The notes: a model not told the origin generated them from the letters alone. A stretch of DNA of 54,531 nt from an uncultured Clostridia bacterium (GCA_944393505.1 CALYAK010000011.1:1-54531); one strand, 5' to 3'; shown: positions 1-9,526, counted from the first letter of the stretch. Translations and numbers: made by a program.

Positions 1-1
1 G

Positions 2-67
2 GAACTTCTTGAATGTAAACAATTAGATAATTCTTATATTCAGTTAAAATACAAAGTGAAAAGATAA
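2..67 (+). CDS. C-terminal end of an upstream gene (partial)
   Basis: An open frame enters from the left edge and stops with TAA at 65-67. About 21 residues remain, ending QLKYKVKR. This is too little to assign a family. It lies 27 bases before the next start and on the same strand, so it is probably the preceding gene of the same accessory cluster. The bases around its stop (AAAGATAAATTACAATT) recur after the next gene. Confidence 0.4.
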   Translation, partial: ELLECKQLDNSYIQLKYKVKR

Positions 68-94
68 ATTACAATTTTAAAAGGAGTAAAACTA

Positions 95-967
95 TTGGAA
101 ATATTAGAATTTGGAAATAAAGAAAAAGATAAAATAATTTTAATACACGGATTTGAAACACCATATCAAATATGGGAAAAATATATTGAACATTATAAAA
201 ATAACTATCATATTATAGTTCCTATATTACAAGGACATAATCCAAATATGAAAGAAGATTTTAATTCTTTTGAAGAAAGTGCAAAAGATATAGAAGATTA
301 TATTATTTCTCGTTATGGAAATAATGTATTTGCAATTTATGGTATGTCTATGGGTGGTGTTTTAACATCTCAAATTTGGCAAAATAAAAAATTATATATT
401 GATAAAGTTATTTTAGAAAGTTCACCTTTAATTTCTTATAATAGGCTAATGACTTTAATGATGACAAAACAATATCTTATGCTTACTCACAAAACACAAG
501 CAAGAGATAAAAGAGTTGTTGCACAAGCAGTTAATTCTATTATTCCTGAAGATAAGTTGGATGTTTTTTTAGAAATGATGGATAATATGTCTGATACGAC
601 AATTACTAATTATATAAGACAAATTGGAAGTTATAAATTGCCAAGTGATATAGATACTCCAAATACAGAAATTTACTACTACTATGGTACTAAAATAAAC
701 GAATTGTTGGCAAAGAAAACAGCAGAATATATTAGGAACAATTATCCTAACTCTAAAATAAAATGCTTTCAAGGTAAAGGACATTGTGAGGATTCTCTAC
801 TTAATCCATCTGTTATGATAGCAGAATTAGACGCAGTATTAGGAATGAAGAAAAATCATAATATACCTACTAATTATTCGCAAACTTTAAATAGGACAAA
901 AGTAGATGGAATTCAAGGAACAAATGGAATGAATATAGGAACAAAGAAAGATGAACTAGAAAGATAA
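95..967 (+). CDS. alpha/beta hydrolase-fold protein
   Basis: Predicted serine hydrolase of the alpha/beta superfamily, 290 residues, cytoplasmic. The strand-then-loop IILIHGF near residues 14-20 resembles the oxyanion-hole HG motif. The nucleophile elbow GMSMGG (about residues 83-88) supplies the serine, and GHCED near residues 229-233 supplies a plausible catalytic histidine. The start is a TTG preceded by AAGGAG at 81-86. The substrate cannot be told from sequence. About 40 residues after the histidine are polar and low complexity. The gene sits in a cluster of small, very AT-rich accessory genes with short repeated spacers, which suggests acquisition as a cassette. The fold is fairly secure; the function is unknown. 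Confidence 0.75.
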   Translation: MEILEFGNKEKDKIILIHGFETPYQIWEKYIEHYKNNYHIIVPILQGHNPNMKEDFNSFEESAKDIEDYIISRYGNNVFAIYGMSMGGVLTSQIWQNKKLYIDKVILESSPLISYNRLMTLMMTKQYLMLTHKTQARDKRVVAQAVNSIIPEDKLDVFLEMMDNMSDTTITNYIRQIGSYKLPSDIDTPNTEIYYYYGTKINELLAKKTAEYIRNNYPNSKIKCFQGKGHCEDSLLNPSVMIAELDAVLGMKKNHNIPTNYSQTLNRTKVDGIQGTNGMNIGTKKDELER

Positions 968-1009
968 ATTACAATTAGTAGATTATAAAAAATAGGAGAT
1001 AGAATTTAT

Positions 1010-1615
1010 ATGTTAGTAAGTAAAATAATCAGTAGTATTATTGAAATCATTTTAATTAGCTTTATACCTTTTATTTGGTGGCTAATATCAACGAAGAAAA
1101 AAGAGAGTTTCTTTAATTGGATAGGTTTAAAAAGAATAAAAAATAAAAATAAGAAGTCAGTATTGATCAATACAATAGTAATACTTTTGGTTTTTATGGT
1201 TGTTTCTATCCTTACTCTTTATATGGTAAAAGATATTGAAACAGCAACTTCGGAATTTAAAGGATTAGGAATAAGTGCATTATTACCAGCACTTATATAT
1301 GCTATATTTAATACTTCTTTACCGGAGGAATTATTTTTTAGAGGATTTCTGTTAAAACGATTATCGAATAAATTCGGATTTACAATTGCAAATGTAATTC
1401 AAAGTATTATATTTGGACTATTGCATGGAATAATGTTTTTTAGTTTAATAGGAATCGTTAAATCAATTATTATTATATTATTTACAGGAATAGTTGCTTA
1501 TGCTATGGGATATATAAATGAGAAAAAAGCAAATGGTTCAATTTTTCCTAGTTGGATTATACACGCAATATCGAATATATTTGCTTCAATTATAGCAATG
1601 TTTTCTATTATATAA
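1010..1615 (+). CDS. CPBP-family intramembrane metalloprotease
   Basis: Polytopic membrane protein of 201 residues with hydrophobic segments near residues 5-25, 50-70, 85-105, 125-145, 145-170 and 180-200. The PEELFFRGFLL stretch (about residues 104-114) is the EExxxR motif of the CPBP (CAAX protease/bacteriocin-processing) family. The later LLHGIMF and IIHAISN histidines match the expected metal-binding positions. Members act as type II CAAX-like proteases and often serve in bacteriocin immunity or maturation. No bacteriocin gene is visible next door, so the substrate is unknown. The ATG start follows an AGGAG at 993-997. Confidence 0.82.
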   Translation: MLVSKIISSIIEIILISFIPFIWWLISTKKKESFFNWIGLKRIKNKNKKSVLINTIVILLVFMVVSILTLYMVKDIETATSEFKGLGISALLPALIYAIFNTSLPEELFFRGFLLKRLSNKFGFTIANVIQSIIFGLLHGIMFFSLIGIVKSIIIILFTGIVAYAMGYINEKKANGSIFPSWIIHAISNIFASIIAMFSII

Positions 1616-1643
1616 ATTACATTAGTTAGAAAGAGAGTAAAAT

Positions 1644-1964
1644 TTGGGATATGGAAATAAAAATCAAACTCCAGAAGAAAAGCAAAAAGAATTTGAGTCA
1701 TTAAATTTAAAGAGCGATATAGTTTTAAACTTATTTCATAATGATTTAGAAGGCAAAGAGAATTCTAGAAATCTGCTACTGGTTTTGCTAGTTGGAAAAG
1801 CAGCTCATATTGAATCAAGTATTGCTTATGGATTAGGAAAGAAGTGTTATGCTATAGGAGAATATGAAGCAATGGATACTTTGTATAATATTTTTGAAGA
1901 AAATTTTAACAATGAAGGAAAATTAGAAGATTTTTTAAAAGCATATCAAAAAGATAAAATATAA
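1644..1964 (+). CDS. nucleoside 2-deoxyribosyltransferase-like fragment
   Basis: A 106-residue product read from TTG at 1644. Its second half, with AAHIESSIAYGLGKKCYAI, resembles the C-terminal part of nucleoside 2-deoxyribosyltransferase-like proteins, where an acidic residue of the HIE/SxxE type is catalytic. The usual N-terminal strand and nucleotide-binding loop are absent, and the preceding gene ends only 28 bases upstream. I read it as a truncated copy or a reduced version of that family. The start is uncertain because no ATG is in frame and the upstream purine run is only a weak ribosome site. Confidence 0.5.
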   Translation: MGYGNKNQTPEEKQKEFESLNLKSDIVLNLFHNDLEGKENSRNLLLVLLVGKAAHIESSIAYGLGKKCYAIGEYEAMDTLYNIFEENFNNEGKLEDFLKAYQKDKI

Positions 1965-2014
1965 TAAACAAGAATTCGGTAAATATAATTTACAAAATTA
2001 ATGGAGCGTAAAAA

Positions 2015-2503
2015 ATGGAATATAAAATTAGAGAAATTCAAGAAAAAGATAATGCAGAAGTAGAGAAGGTAATTAGAACTTGTTTAATTGAGTATGGTGC
2101 AAATCATGAAGGTACTGCTTGGACAGATCCTAATTTGGGTAGATTCTCAGAGATATATCACACGGAAGAAAATAAATACTGGGTGGCAGAAGAGCAGAAT
2201 GGAAAAATAGTTGGCGGAGTAGGAATTGGTAAATTAGATGGGATAGATGATGTATGTGAATTACAAAAAATGTATTGTTTACCAGAAGTAAGAGGAACAG
2301 GAATATCTCATAAATTAATGAATATCGCTTTGAAACATGCAAGAAAATATTATCGTAGATGTTACTTAGAAACATTAGAGAATATGATAGCAGCTCAAAA
2401 ATTTTATGAAAAATGTGGATTTAAAAGAATAGATGAACCACTTGTAAAGACCGAGCATTTTGCATGTAATGTTAGATATGTTAAGAATTTAAGATCGTTT
2501 TAA
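2015..2503 (+). CDS. GNAT-family N-acetyltransferase
   Basis: A 162-residue GCN5-related acetyltransferase that would transfer acetyl from acetyl-CoA to an unknown amine. The core fold is visible: an N-terminal strand (KIREIQEKDNAEVEKVI), a central GGVGIGKL strand, the acetyl-CoA pyrophosphate loop in LPEVRGTGISHKLM (RGTGIS, about residues 94-99), and the C-terminal helix and strand MIAAQKFYEKCGFKRI typical of GNAT enzymes. It is the last gene of the accessory cluster and is followed by an intrinsic terminator at 2562-2590. The substrate is not inferable. Confidence 0.85.
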   Translation: MEYKIREIQEKDNAEVEKVIRTCLIEYGANHEGTAWTDPNLGRFSEIYHTEENKYWVAEEQNGKIVGGVGIGKLDGIDDVCELQKMYCLPEVRGTGISHKLMNIALKHARKYYRRCYLETLENMIAAQKFYEKCGFKRIDEPLVKTEHFACNVRYVKNLRSF

Positions 2504-2561
2504 AATTACCTTTATACAGAATAAACGAAATCAACCAAGAAAAATAGATTCGTAGAATTTG

Positions 2562-2590
2562 AGAGCAAATAAAAAAATTGCTCTTTTTTA
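2562..2590 (+). terminator. intrinsic terminator after the GNAT gene
   Basis: AGAGCAA at 2562-2568 pairs with TTGCTCT at 2578-2584, followed by a run of T residues. It closes the accessory cluster just before the GntR promoter. Confidence 0.7.
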
Positions 2591-2619
2591 TTGACTTTTA
2601 AAAAATGAAATAGTATTAT
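2591..2619 (+). promoter_or_regulatory. sigma-A promoter of the GntR-ABC operon
   Basis: TTGACT at 2591-2596, a 17-base spacer, and TATTAT at 2614-2619. The next gene begins at 2658, giving a leader of about 30 bases. Confidence 0.65.
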
Positions 2620-2640
2620 TGTATTATGCAAGTAACACAA
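2619..2640 (+). promoter_or_regulatory. candidate GntR operator
   Basis: Imperfect inverted repeat TTGTATTA (2619-2626), six bases, TAACACAA (2633-2640), with seven of eight positions paired. It covers the end of the -10 box and the expected transcription start, where an autorepressor would bind. Binding by the adjacent regulator is inferred from position only. Confidence 0.45.
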
Positions 2641-2657
2641 TAAGAAAGGAGATAATT

Positions 2658-3038
2658 GTGGAACCTATTTTTGACAATGAAAGACCAATCTATATTCAAT
2701 TAGTAGAAATGATTCGAATTGACATTGTTTCTGGTAAATTCGAGAAAGGACAAAGATTACCTTCTGTAAGAGAGCTAGCACTTACCATGAAGGTTAATCC
2801 CAATACGATGCAAAAAGCATTAGCAGAACTTGAAAATGAAAAATTAATTTATACAGAAAGAACCAATGGAAAATATGTCACAGAAGATGAAGCTCTAATT
2901 GAAAAAGTAAAAAAAGAGCTCGCACAAGAAAAAGTAAATCAGTATTTACGTAGTATGAAAAGCATTGGAATCAGTTATCAGACCGCAGTAAAGTACTTGC
3001 AAGAGTTAGGAGGGGAAGATGGAATTAGTAAAGTGTAA
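2658..3038 (+). CDS. GntR-family (YtrA-type) transcriptional regulator
   Basis: A 126-residue repressor with an N-terminal winged helix (PIYIQLVEMIRIDIVSG, then LPSVRELALTMKVNPNTMQKAL as the recognition region) and a short helical tail of about 50 residues. This is the layout of the YtrA subfamily, which controls ABC transporters and lacks a full effector domain. I chose GTG at 2658 because AAAGGAG lies at 2645-2651. The frame is open from 2619, but that stretch overlaps the promoter and operator. Its stop overlaps the start of the ABC ATPase by 20 bases, so the three genes are translated as one operon. Confidence 0.85.
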   Translation: MEPIFDNERPIYIQLVEMIRIDIVSGKFEKGQRLPSVRELALTMKVNPNTMQKALAELENEKLIYTERTNGKYVTEDEALIEKVKKELAQEKVNQYLRSMKSIGISYQTAVKYLQELGGEDGISKV

Positions 3039-3714
3039 TAACTTATGCAAAGAATTTGATCAAAAACAAATTCTTAAGAATATTAATTTAAGTATTTCCA
3101 AAGGAAAAATCATCGGATTACTTGGCAAAAACGGAACAGGAAAAACAACTTTAATTAAGTTAATCAATGATTTATTAACACCAACGAGCGGAGAAATATT
3201 AATTAATGGAGAAAAGCCAGGAATCCATTCGAAACAAATCATATCCTATTTACCAGAAAGAACCTATTTGGATAAAGATATGAAGGTTTCGCAAGTATTA
3301 AGATTTTTCGAAGAATTTTATACGAATTTTCGTAAAGAAAAAGCAATTAAGTTATTGAAAGACTTGGATTTAAAGATTGATGCGAAAATCAATAAAATGT
3401 CAAAAGGAATGCAAGAAAAATTGCAACTCATATTGGTTATGAGCCGAGATGCTGAACTCTATATTTTAGACGAGCCATTAGGTGGTGTAGATCCAGCAAC
3501 AAGAGACTATATTTTAGATACGATTCTTTCTAACTTCAAGGAAGGAGCAAGTGTCGTGATATCGACACACTTAATAAGTGATATTGAAAGGATCCTAGAT
3601 GAAGTTATTTTTATCGATCAAGGTGAAATCGTATTAACATCACCTGCAGATGAATTGAGACAAAAAGAAAATGCATCAATTGATGAAATCTTTAGGAGGT
3701 GTTTTAAATGCTAA
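3019..3714 (+). CDS. ABC transporter ATP-binding protein
   Basis: A 231-residue nucleotide-binding subunit. Walker A is GKNGTGKTT (about residues 36-44), the signature is a degenerate MSKGMQEK (about residues 124-131), Walker B is LYILDEPLGG (about residues 144-153), and the switch histidine is in STHL. It pairs with the membrane protein encoded directly downstream (seven-base overlap at 3708-3714). The layout of GntR regulator, ATPase and single permease matches Ytr-like or bacitracin/lantibiotic-type exporters of Firmicutes. The transported compound is unknown. Confidence 0.88.
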   Translation: MELVKCNNLCKEFDQKQILKNINLSISKGKIIGLLGKNGTGKTTLIKLINDLLTPTSGEILINGEKPGIHSKQIISYLPERTYLDKDMKVSQVLRFFEEFYTNFRKEKAIKLLKDLDLKIDAKINKMSKGMQEKLQLILVMSRDAELYILDEPLGGVDPATRDYILDTILSNFKEGASVVISTHLISDIERILDEVIFIDQGEIVLTSPADELRQKENASIDEIFRRCFKC

Positions 3715-4496
3715 GAAAATTATTAAAGTATGATTTGAAATGGTGTTATAAGCCTTTGCTTGTCTTCTATATCCTAGCAATCTTTTTTTCGATTATTACA
3801 AGAATCATAGAAAGCTTTGAACAAACGTTAATGGTATTAATCATTGATAAAATATGCTCGGGTATTGTTATTGCAATGTTAATTAGTATCTTAATTAATT
3901 GCTTTATGAGAGTTTGGGTAAGAGTAATTAGAAATATATATAAAGACGAATCCTATTTAACGCATACTCTTCCAGTAAGCAAAAATACCATTTATTTATC
4001 CAAAATTTTAACAGCAATGATTACGCTATTGACTTCTTTTGCTGTGATCATTGGATGTATTGCGATTGTTTTTTTGAATGAAATTTCATGGGATGGATTA
4101 AAACAGTATTTAGAGCAATCAGCCATATTTTTTAATAGCTCAGTTTTTAGTCTAATTCTAGTTTTAATCATTACTGTATTCTTCGAATTTCTATTTTTGA
4201 TTATATCTGGAATTGTAGGAATTATTTTAGGCTATCGATCCAATCATTTAAAAACAGTAAAATCAATCATCAGCGGTTTTGGAATCTATATGATCTTATC
4301 TACTTTTTCTGTAGCTGTGCTTTATCTTGCAGGTTTTTTAAATCCAGATATTATGGATGCGTTTCAAAATATAGAGATTAGTTCAAATGCAATGAAAAGT
4401 ATCATGTTTGCTGGAATTGTTGTTTATGCTGTATATAATGTTATCCTGTATTGGATCGGAAATCATTTGTTAAGCAAAGGAGTAAATGTGGATTAG
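3708..4496 (+). CDS. ABC transporter permease, ABC-2-like
   Basis: A 262-residue integral membrane protein with about six hydrophobic segments (roughly residues 17-35, 45-67, 101-125, 145-170, 190-212 and 228-250). It forms the membrane part of the transporter encoded by the preceding ATPase gene. A soluble stretch, YLTHTLPVSKNTIYLSKIL, after the second segment is typical of this group of Firmicutes ABC-2 permeases. The gene overlaps the ATPase gene and is followed by a strong terminator at 4525-4552, which ends the operon. Confidence 0.78.
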   Translation: MLRKLLKYDLKWCYKPLLVFYILAIFFSIITRIIESFEQTLMVLIIDKICSGIVIAMLISILINCFMRVWVRVIRNIYKDESYLTHTLPVSKNTIYLSKILTAMITLLTSFAVIIGCIAIVFLNEISWDGLKQYLEQSAIFFNSSVFSLILVLIITVFFEFLFLIISGIVGIILGYRSNHLKTVKSIISGFGIYMILSTFSVAVLYLAGFLNPDIMDAFQNIEISSNAMKSIMFAGIVVYAVYNVILYWIGNHLLSKGVNVD

Positions 4497-4524
4497 TTTT
4501 TTGAATCGATTTTATACAAAAACG

Positions 4525-4552
4525 GGATTAGAGGTAAAACTCTAATCCTTTT
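4525..4552 (+). terminator. intrinsic terminator of the GntR-ABC operon
   Basis: Perfect nine-base stem GGATTAGAG (4525-4533) and CTCTAATCC (4540-4548) with a six-base loop, then TTTT. Confidence 0.8.
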
Positions 4553-4623
4553 ATAATAGGCTTATCGAAATATATTCGAAATACTAGAGAAAAGTATCGA
4601 TTAATTAGATGAAGTTTATTAGA

Positions 4624-4652
4624 TTGATCATTACTTGCATTTATGATATAGT
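4624..4652 (+). promoter_or_regulatory. promoter inside the 5' end of the transglutaminase-like frame
   Basis: TTGATC at 4624-4629, a 17-base spacer, and TATAGT at 4647-4652. Transcription would begin near 4659, downstream of the only in-frame ATG (4609) and just upstream of AAGGAGGA at 4663-4670. Confidence 0.5.
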
Positions 4653-4677
4653 AAGAAAAAACAAGGAGGACAGGACC

Positions 4678-5892
4678 ATTAAAAACCAGCTATTTATCGA
4701 TTTAGATCAAAACAAAAAATTACCAAAATTAACCGTTTTTCAAGGGTTAGTGGATATTAAGAAAAATGGAAGAATTCTTGTGAGAAATTCTATTTTGGAA
4801 AATATCGATACTTTTTCCGAAGAAGAATTACGATGGATTCTTGCCAATTTAAAAGAATACCTTTCTCCCATTGTAACAAGTCAATATATCCCAAGTGTTG
4901 CTACAATGCAAATTTTAACAGAGTTAGCTCCAGAATTCGAAGTAAGAATGAAAACAGAAAAAGTTGGAGGAACTCCGATTATCCCAATGAAAAACCAAGA
5001 ATATTGGGAAGGAGAAGCAATTTTTCAAAAAATTCTCGACGGAATTAATCCAGAATGGACGGAGAAACAAAAAGCAAAATATCTATACAATCAAACAGGT
5101 CAAATGCTATCCTATGATTTGAATGTTTTAACTTATGCACCATATAGCAGTTTACATGAAAAATATGCGAGAAATATTTTTACGGCAATTTCTAAGAATT
5201 GGGGAATTTGTTCTTCCTTTGCTAGCATCTACGACTATTTATGTTATCGCAGTGGATTAGAAAGTATGGTACTATCGGAAGAAGATCATGACTATGTCTT
5301 AGTAACATCGGAAGGAGAAGATTTTTTAACAGATCCAACCATGGATTCAGTTGTTTTAAAATTTGGAATGCGAACGCAAAACTTTGGTGTTTCAAAAGAA
5401 GATTTTCAAAAAAGCGGACATCATTTGGAAGAAACAGAAGCGGCGGAATATGAGGTAGAAGAGATTGATTCAGAAGTGATGGAAGAAATCGATCAAGCGA
5501 TTGACTATTTAGAAGAATTTGGTGGAGCGTATACAGATGAGCAGTTAGCTACTTTGGCAAATGATTTGTCAGGAGAAACACAAACAGAAAAATTTTTGCA
5601 GTTTTGGGAAAGAGCCAAAAACATTAAGTATCTAGGAAGACCAACGTCATATGATTGGGAAACCCTATTAAAATGGATTCTCGATAAGAGCACAGATCGA
5701 AAATTTGCAGAAGGAATTCAAGTATATAGCTTTGTTGCAGAAAATTCAAAAGAATTACCAAGAAAGTTAGCTGTTGAAGTAAGAGATCCACAAGCAATAG
5801 AGAAAGTACAGTTCTATCTTTTCGAAGACGATTTAACAACTTTTCAAAGGACGAATCAAATTGAAGTATCGGTGGAAGATCGAGAAAAATAG
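4678..5892 (+). CDS. transglutaminase-like domain protein
   Basis: Cytoplasmic protein of about 404 residues with a transglutaminase-like core. The Cys is in WGICSSFAS, the His in EEDHDYVLV and the Asp in FLTDPTMD, the expected Cys-His-Asp order. The N-terminal 150 residues and the acidic C-terminal part have no family I recognise. The frame is open from ATG at 4609. However, that ATG has no ribosome site and a good promoter lies inside the first 14 codons. AAGGAGGA at 4663-4670 points instead to an ATT codon at 4678. I therefore prefer a non-standard ATT start, which is an inference. The gene stands alone between two terminator-like sequences. Confidence 0.6.
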   Translation: MKNQLFIDLDQNKKLPKLTVFQGLVDIKKNGRILVRNSILENIDTFSEEELRWILANLKEYLSPIVTSQYIPSVATMQILTELAPEFEVRMKTEKVGGTPIIPMKNQEYWEGEAIFQKILDGINPEWTEKQKAKYLYNQTGQMLSYDLNVLTYAPYSSLHEKYARNIFTAISKNWGICSSFASIYDYLCYRSGLESMVLSEEDHDYVLVTSEGEDFLTDPTMDSVVLKFGMRTQNFGVSKEDFQKSGHHLEETEAAEYEVEEIDSEVMEEIDQAIDYLEEFGGAYTDEQLATLANDLSGETQTEKFLQFWERAKNIKYLGRPTSYDWETLLKWILDKSTDRKFAEGIQVYSFVAENSKELPRKLAVEVRDPQAIEKVQFYLFEDDLTTFQRTNQIEVSVEDREK

Positions 5893-5923
5893 CAGAAATT
5901 AGAAATAGAAAAATTACAAATAA

Positions 5924-5951
5924 GGGGGAGCTTTTTTGCCCTCTCTTTTTA
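5924..5951 (+). terminator. weak terminator-like hairpin
   Basis: GGGGGAGC (5924-5931) can pair imperfectly, with G-T pairs and one mismatch, with GCCCTCTC (5938-5945), followed by TTTTT. It lies between the transglutaminase-like gene and the purA promoter. Confidence 0.35.
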
Positions 5952-5978
5952 TGATGGAAAAATATTTAAAATAATTCC

Positions 5979-6007
5979 TTGACAAGAAAATTAGTTATCG
6001 ATATAAT
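5979..6007 (+). promoter_or_regulatory. consensus promoter of purA
   Basis: Perfect TTGACA at 5979-5984, a 17-base spacer, and perfect TATAAT at 6002-6007. The leader to the ATG at 6058 is about 44 bases. It contains a partly paired ACTTAGTAT/ATACAATAAGT but no riboswitch I recognise. Confidence 0.85.
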
Positions 6008-6042
6008 CAACCTGTACTTAGTATAAAAAATACAATAAGTAA

Positions 6043-7326
<1,284 letters not shown>

Positions 7327-7337
7327 GAGAAAAGAAA

Positions 7338-8714
7338 ATGGAAAAGGAAACAATACATCCCCTATATGCGATATCTCCCGTTGATGGACGATATCATAAA
7401 GAAACAGAAAAATTAGAGGAATATTTTAGCGAATATGCGTTAATCAAAAATCGAGTGAAAATTGAAATCGAATGGCTTTTGAAACTTGTGGGCGAAAATG
7501 GCGTTTTACCAGAAAAGAGAAGATTAAGTTCAGATGAAATTACATTCTTAAACCAATTGATTGAGAATTTTGATTTGACAGAAGCAAAAAGAGTAAAAGA
7601 AATTGAACAGGAAACAAAACATGATGTAAAAGCAGTGGAATACTATCTTCGAGAAAAATTGCAAGGATCATCCTTGCAAGATCAAATCAGTTTGATCCAC
7701 TTTGCTTGTACTTCAGAAGATATCAATAACTTAGCATATGGAACGATGGTAAAAGGAGTTTTGGAACGTATCTGGATTCCAAAAGCAGAAGCACTTATGA
7801 AACAAGTAAGAGAAAAAGCAGAAGAATGGAAAGAAATTCCGATGCTTTCCCATACACATGGTCAAAGTGCTACTCCGACAACGGTTGGGAAGGAACTAGC
7901 TGTTTTCCTTTATCGCTGGGAATTTGTACTTCAACAAATTAAACAAAGTCATTTAAAAGGAAAATTAAATGGAGCAGTTGGTAATTTTAATGCTCATGTA
8001 GTAGCATATCCAGAAATAAATTGGCCAAAGGTTGCAAAAGAATTGGTAGAAGGATTGGGGCTAGTATATAATCCAATGACAACACAAATTGAATCTCATG
8101 ATAGTTTGACGATGCTATTAAATCTAATTCGCTCTTTTCAACAAGTTACCATGGATTTTAATAGTGACTTATGGATGTATATTAGTTATCACTATTTTAC
8201 CCAAAAGGTGAATGCAAAAGAAGTGGGATCTTCTGTTATGCCACATAAAGTAAATCCGATTAATCATGAAAATTCCATGGCCAATATCCGAATCTCGAAT
8301 GCGTTAATCACCTGTTTCGGAGAGTACTTGCCAATTTCACGTATGCAACGAGATTTAAGTGATTCTTCGATGCTTCGTAATTTAGGCGTTATTTTTGCTC
8401 ATTCTGTTATTTCGATGAAACAAACACAAACAGGATTTGCAAAAATGGATGTAAATCGAGAAAAAATGGAACAAGAGTTACAAGATTCACCAGAAGTTTT
8501 AGCAGAGGCAATTCAAACCGTTTTGCGAAAAAATGGAGTTATGAATGCGTATGAATTATTAAAAGACTTAACAAGAGGAAACGAAGTAAGTTTCAAAAAA
8601 ATACAAAATTGGATACAAGGGTTAGATCTTCCAAAAGAGGAAAAAGAAAAATTATTGCAATTAACACCAGAAAAATATTTAGGTCTTGCTGGTGAATGGA
8701 CAGAATTGGAATAG
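7338..8714 (+). CDS. purB: adenylosuccinate lyase
   Basis: Removes fumarate from adenylosuccinate, giving AMP, and also acts on SAICAR in the IMP pathway. At 458 residues it is the longer E. coli-like form. The fumarase/aspartase superfamily signature GSSVMPHKVNPINHEN lies near residues 295-310 and holds the mobile catalytic serine. LSHTHGQSATPTTVG carries the catalytic histidine region. SPVDGRYH near the N-terminus is also typical. It lies 11 bases after purA and 25 bases before an NrtR-like gene, all in one apparent operon. Confidence 0.96.
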   Translation: MEKETIHPLYAISPVDGRYHKETEKLEEYFSEYALIKNRVKIEIEWLLKLVGENGVLPEKRRLSSDEITFLNQLIENFDLTEAKRVKEIEQETKHDVKAVEYYLREKLQGSSLQDQISLIHFACTSEDINNLAYGTMVKGVLERIWIPKAEALMKQVREKAEEWKEIPMLSHTHGQSATPTTVGKELAVFLYRWEFVLQQIKQSHLKGKLNGAVGNFNAHVVAYPEINWPKVAKELVEGLGLVYNPMTTQIESHDSLTMLLNLIRSFQQVTMDFNSDLWMYISYHYFTQKVNAKEVGSSVMPHKVNPINHENSMANIRISNALITCFGEYLPISRMQRDLSDSSMLRNLGVIFAHSVISMKQTQTGFAKMDVNREKMEQELQDSPEVLAEAIQTVLRKNGVMNAYELLKDLTRGNEVSFKKIQNWIQGLDLPKEEKEKLLQLTPEKYLGLAGEWTELE

Positions 8715-8739
8715 AAGAAAGGATGAAGGGAGGTAGCTA

Positions 8740-9507
8740 ATGAAAACGAGATATAATTTGATTATCTTCACAATTGCAGAAGAAGAGCGAAAAGATATCC
8801 GAAAACGAAAAGAAAAAACGTTACAAGTTTTAATGGATCAAAAGGATCAATTTCCAATCTTTGATGTGGATGAAGGAAAGAGTCTAAGAGATACTGCTTA
8901 TGAAAAAGCAAGTGAAATCCTAGGAACACAAAATCTATATATTGAGCAACTCTATACTTGGTCTGATCCAAAATACTATGAAGAAGAACCTCAGATTATT
9001 ATTACATATCTGGTAACGGTTAACCAAAATTTGGTGAAGAAATTAAAAGATGAATACCAGTTCTTTCGAATTCAATTAATCGAACAAGAGCGAGACTTAA
9101 AACGAAAGATTCAAGAAGTAAAATTATCAAATGAAAAAAAGCAAACCTCCTATCGAATCTTTACCAAAAACGAAGAATGGCATGGAAATGTTATTTATCA
9201 AAATGAAATTGAAGATTCAGAACAAGTGAATTTGTTAACAGCAACGATTTTACATACAGCGATCAAACGAATGAGGCACCGCATTGAAAATACGAAATTA
9301 GCGTTTCATTTTTTAGAAAAGGAATTTACTTTGTCCGAGTTGCAACAAGTTTACGAGCTATTACTAGATCGAAAATTGGAAAAAGCGAATTTTCGCAAGA
9401 AAATAGAACCAATGGTGAAGAAAACAAACCGTGTGATATCCGAAGCGGCATATCGACCAGCACAGGCATATCGATATAACGATCAATATGTAATTTATTG
9501 GGTATAA
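8740..9507 (+). CDS. NrtR-like protein with degenerate Nudix domain and C-terminal winged helix
   Basis: 255 residues. The N-terminal half follows Nudix/NrtR order. A stretch FDVDEGKSLRDTAYEKASEI (about residues 47-66) stands where a Nudix box would be but lacks its GxxxxxE...REUxEExGU residues, so hydrolase activity is unlikely. YIEQLYTWSDP (about residues 68-78) matches the EQLYTFGDP motif of NrtR regulators. A basic coiled insertion follows. The C-terminus LSELQQVYELLLDRKLEKAN with NFRKKIEPM is the NrtR-type winged helix. NrtR proteins sense ADP-ribose and repress NAD genes; the ligand here is unknown. The genomic place, between purB and rdgB, suggests a purine-nucleotide-linked sensor (inference). 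Confidence 0.65.
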   Translation: MKTRYNLIIFTIAEEERKDIRKRKEKTLQVLMDQKDQFPIFDVDEGKSLRDTAYEKASEILGTQNLYIEQLYTWSDPKYYEEEPQIIITYLVTVNQNLVKKLKDEYQFFRIQLIEQERDLKRKIQEVKLSNEKKQTSYRIFTKNEEWHGNVIYQNEIEDSEQVNLLTATILHTAIKRMRHRIENTKLAFHFLEKEFTLSELQQVYELLLDRKLEKANFRKKIEPMVKKTNRVISEAAYRPAQAYRYNDQYVIYWV

Positions 9508-9526
9508 CCAGAAAGGAAAAGACAAA

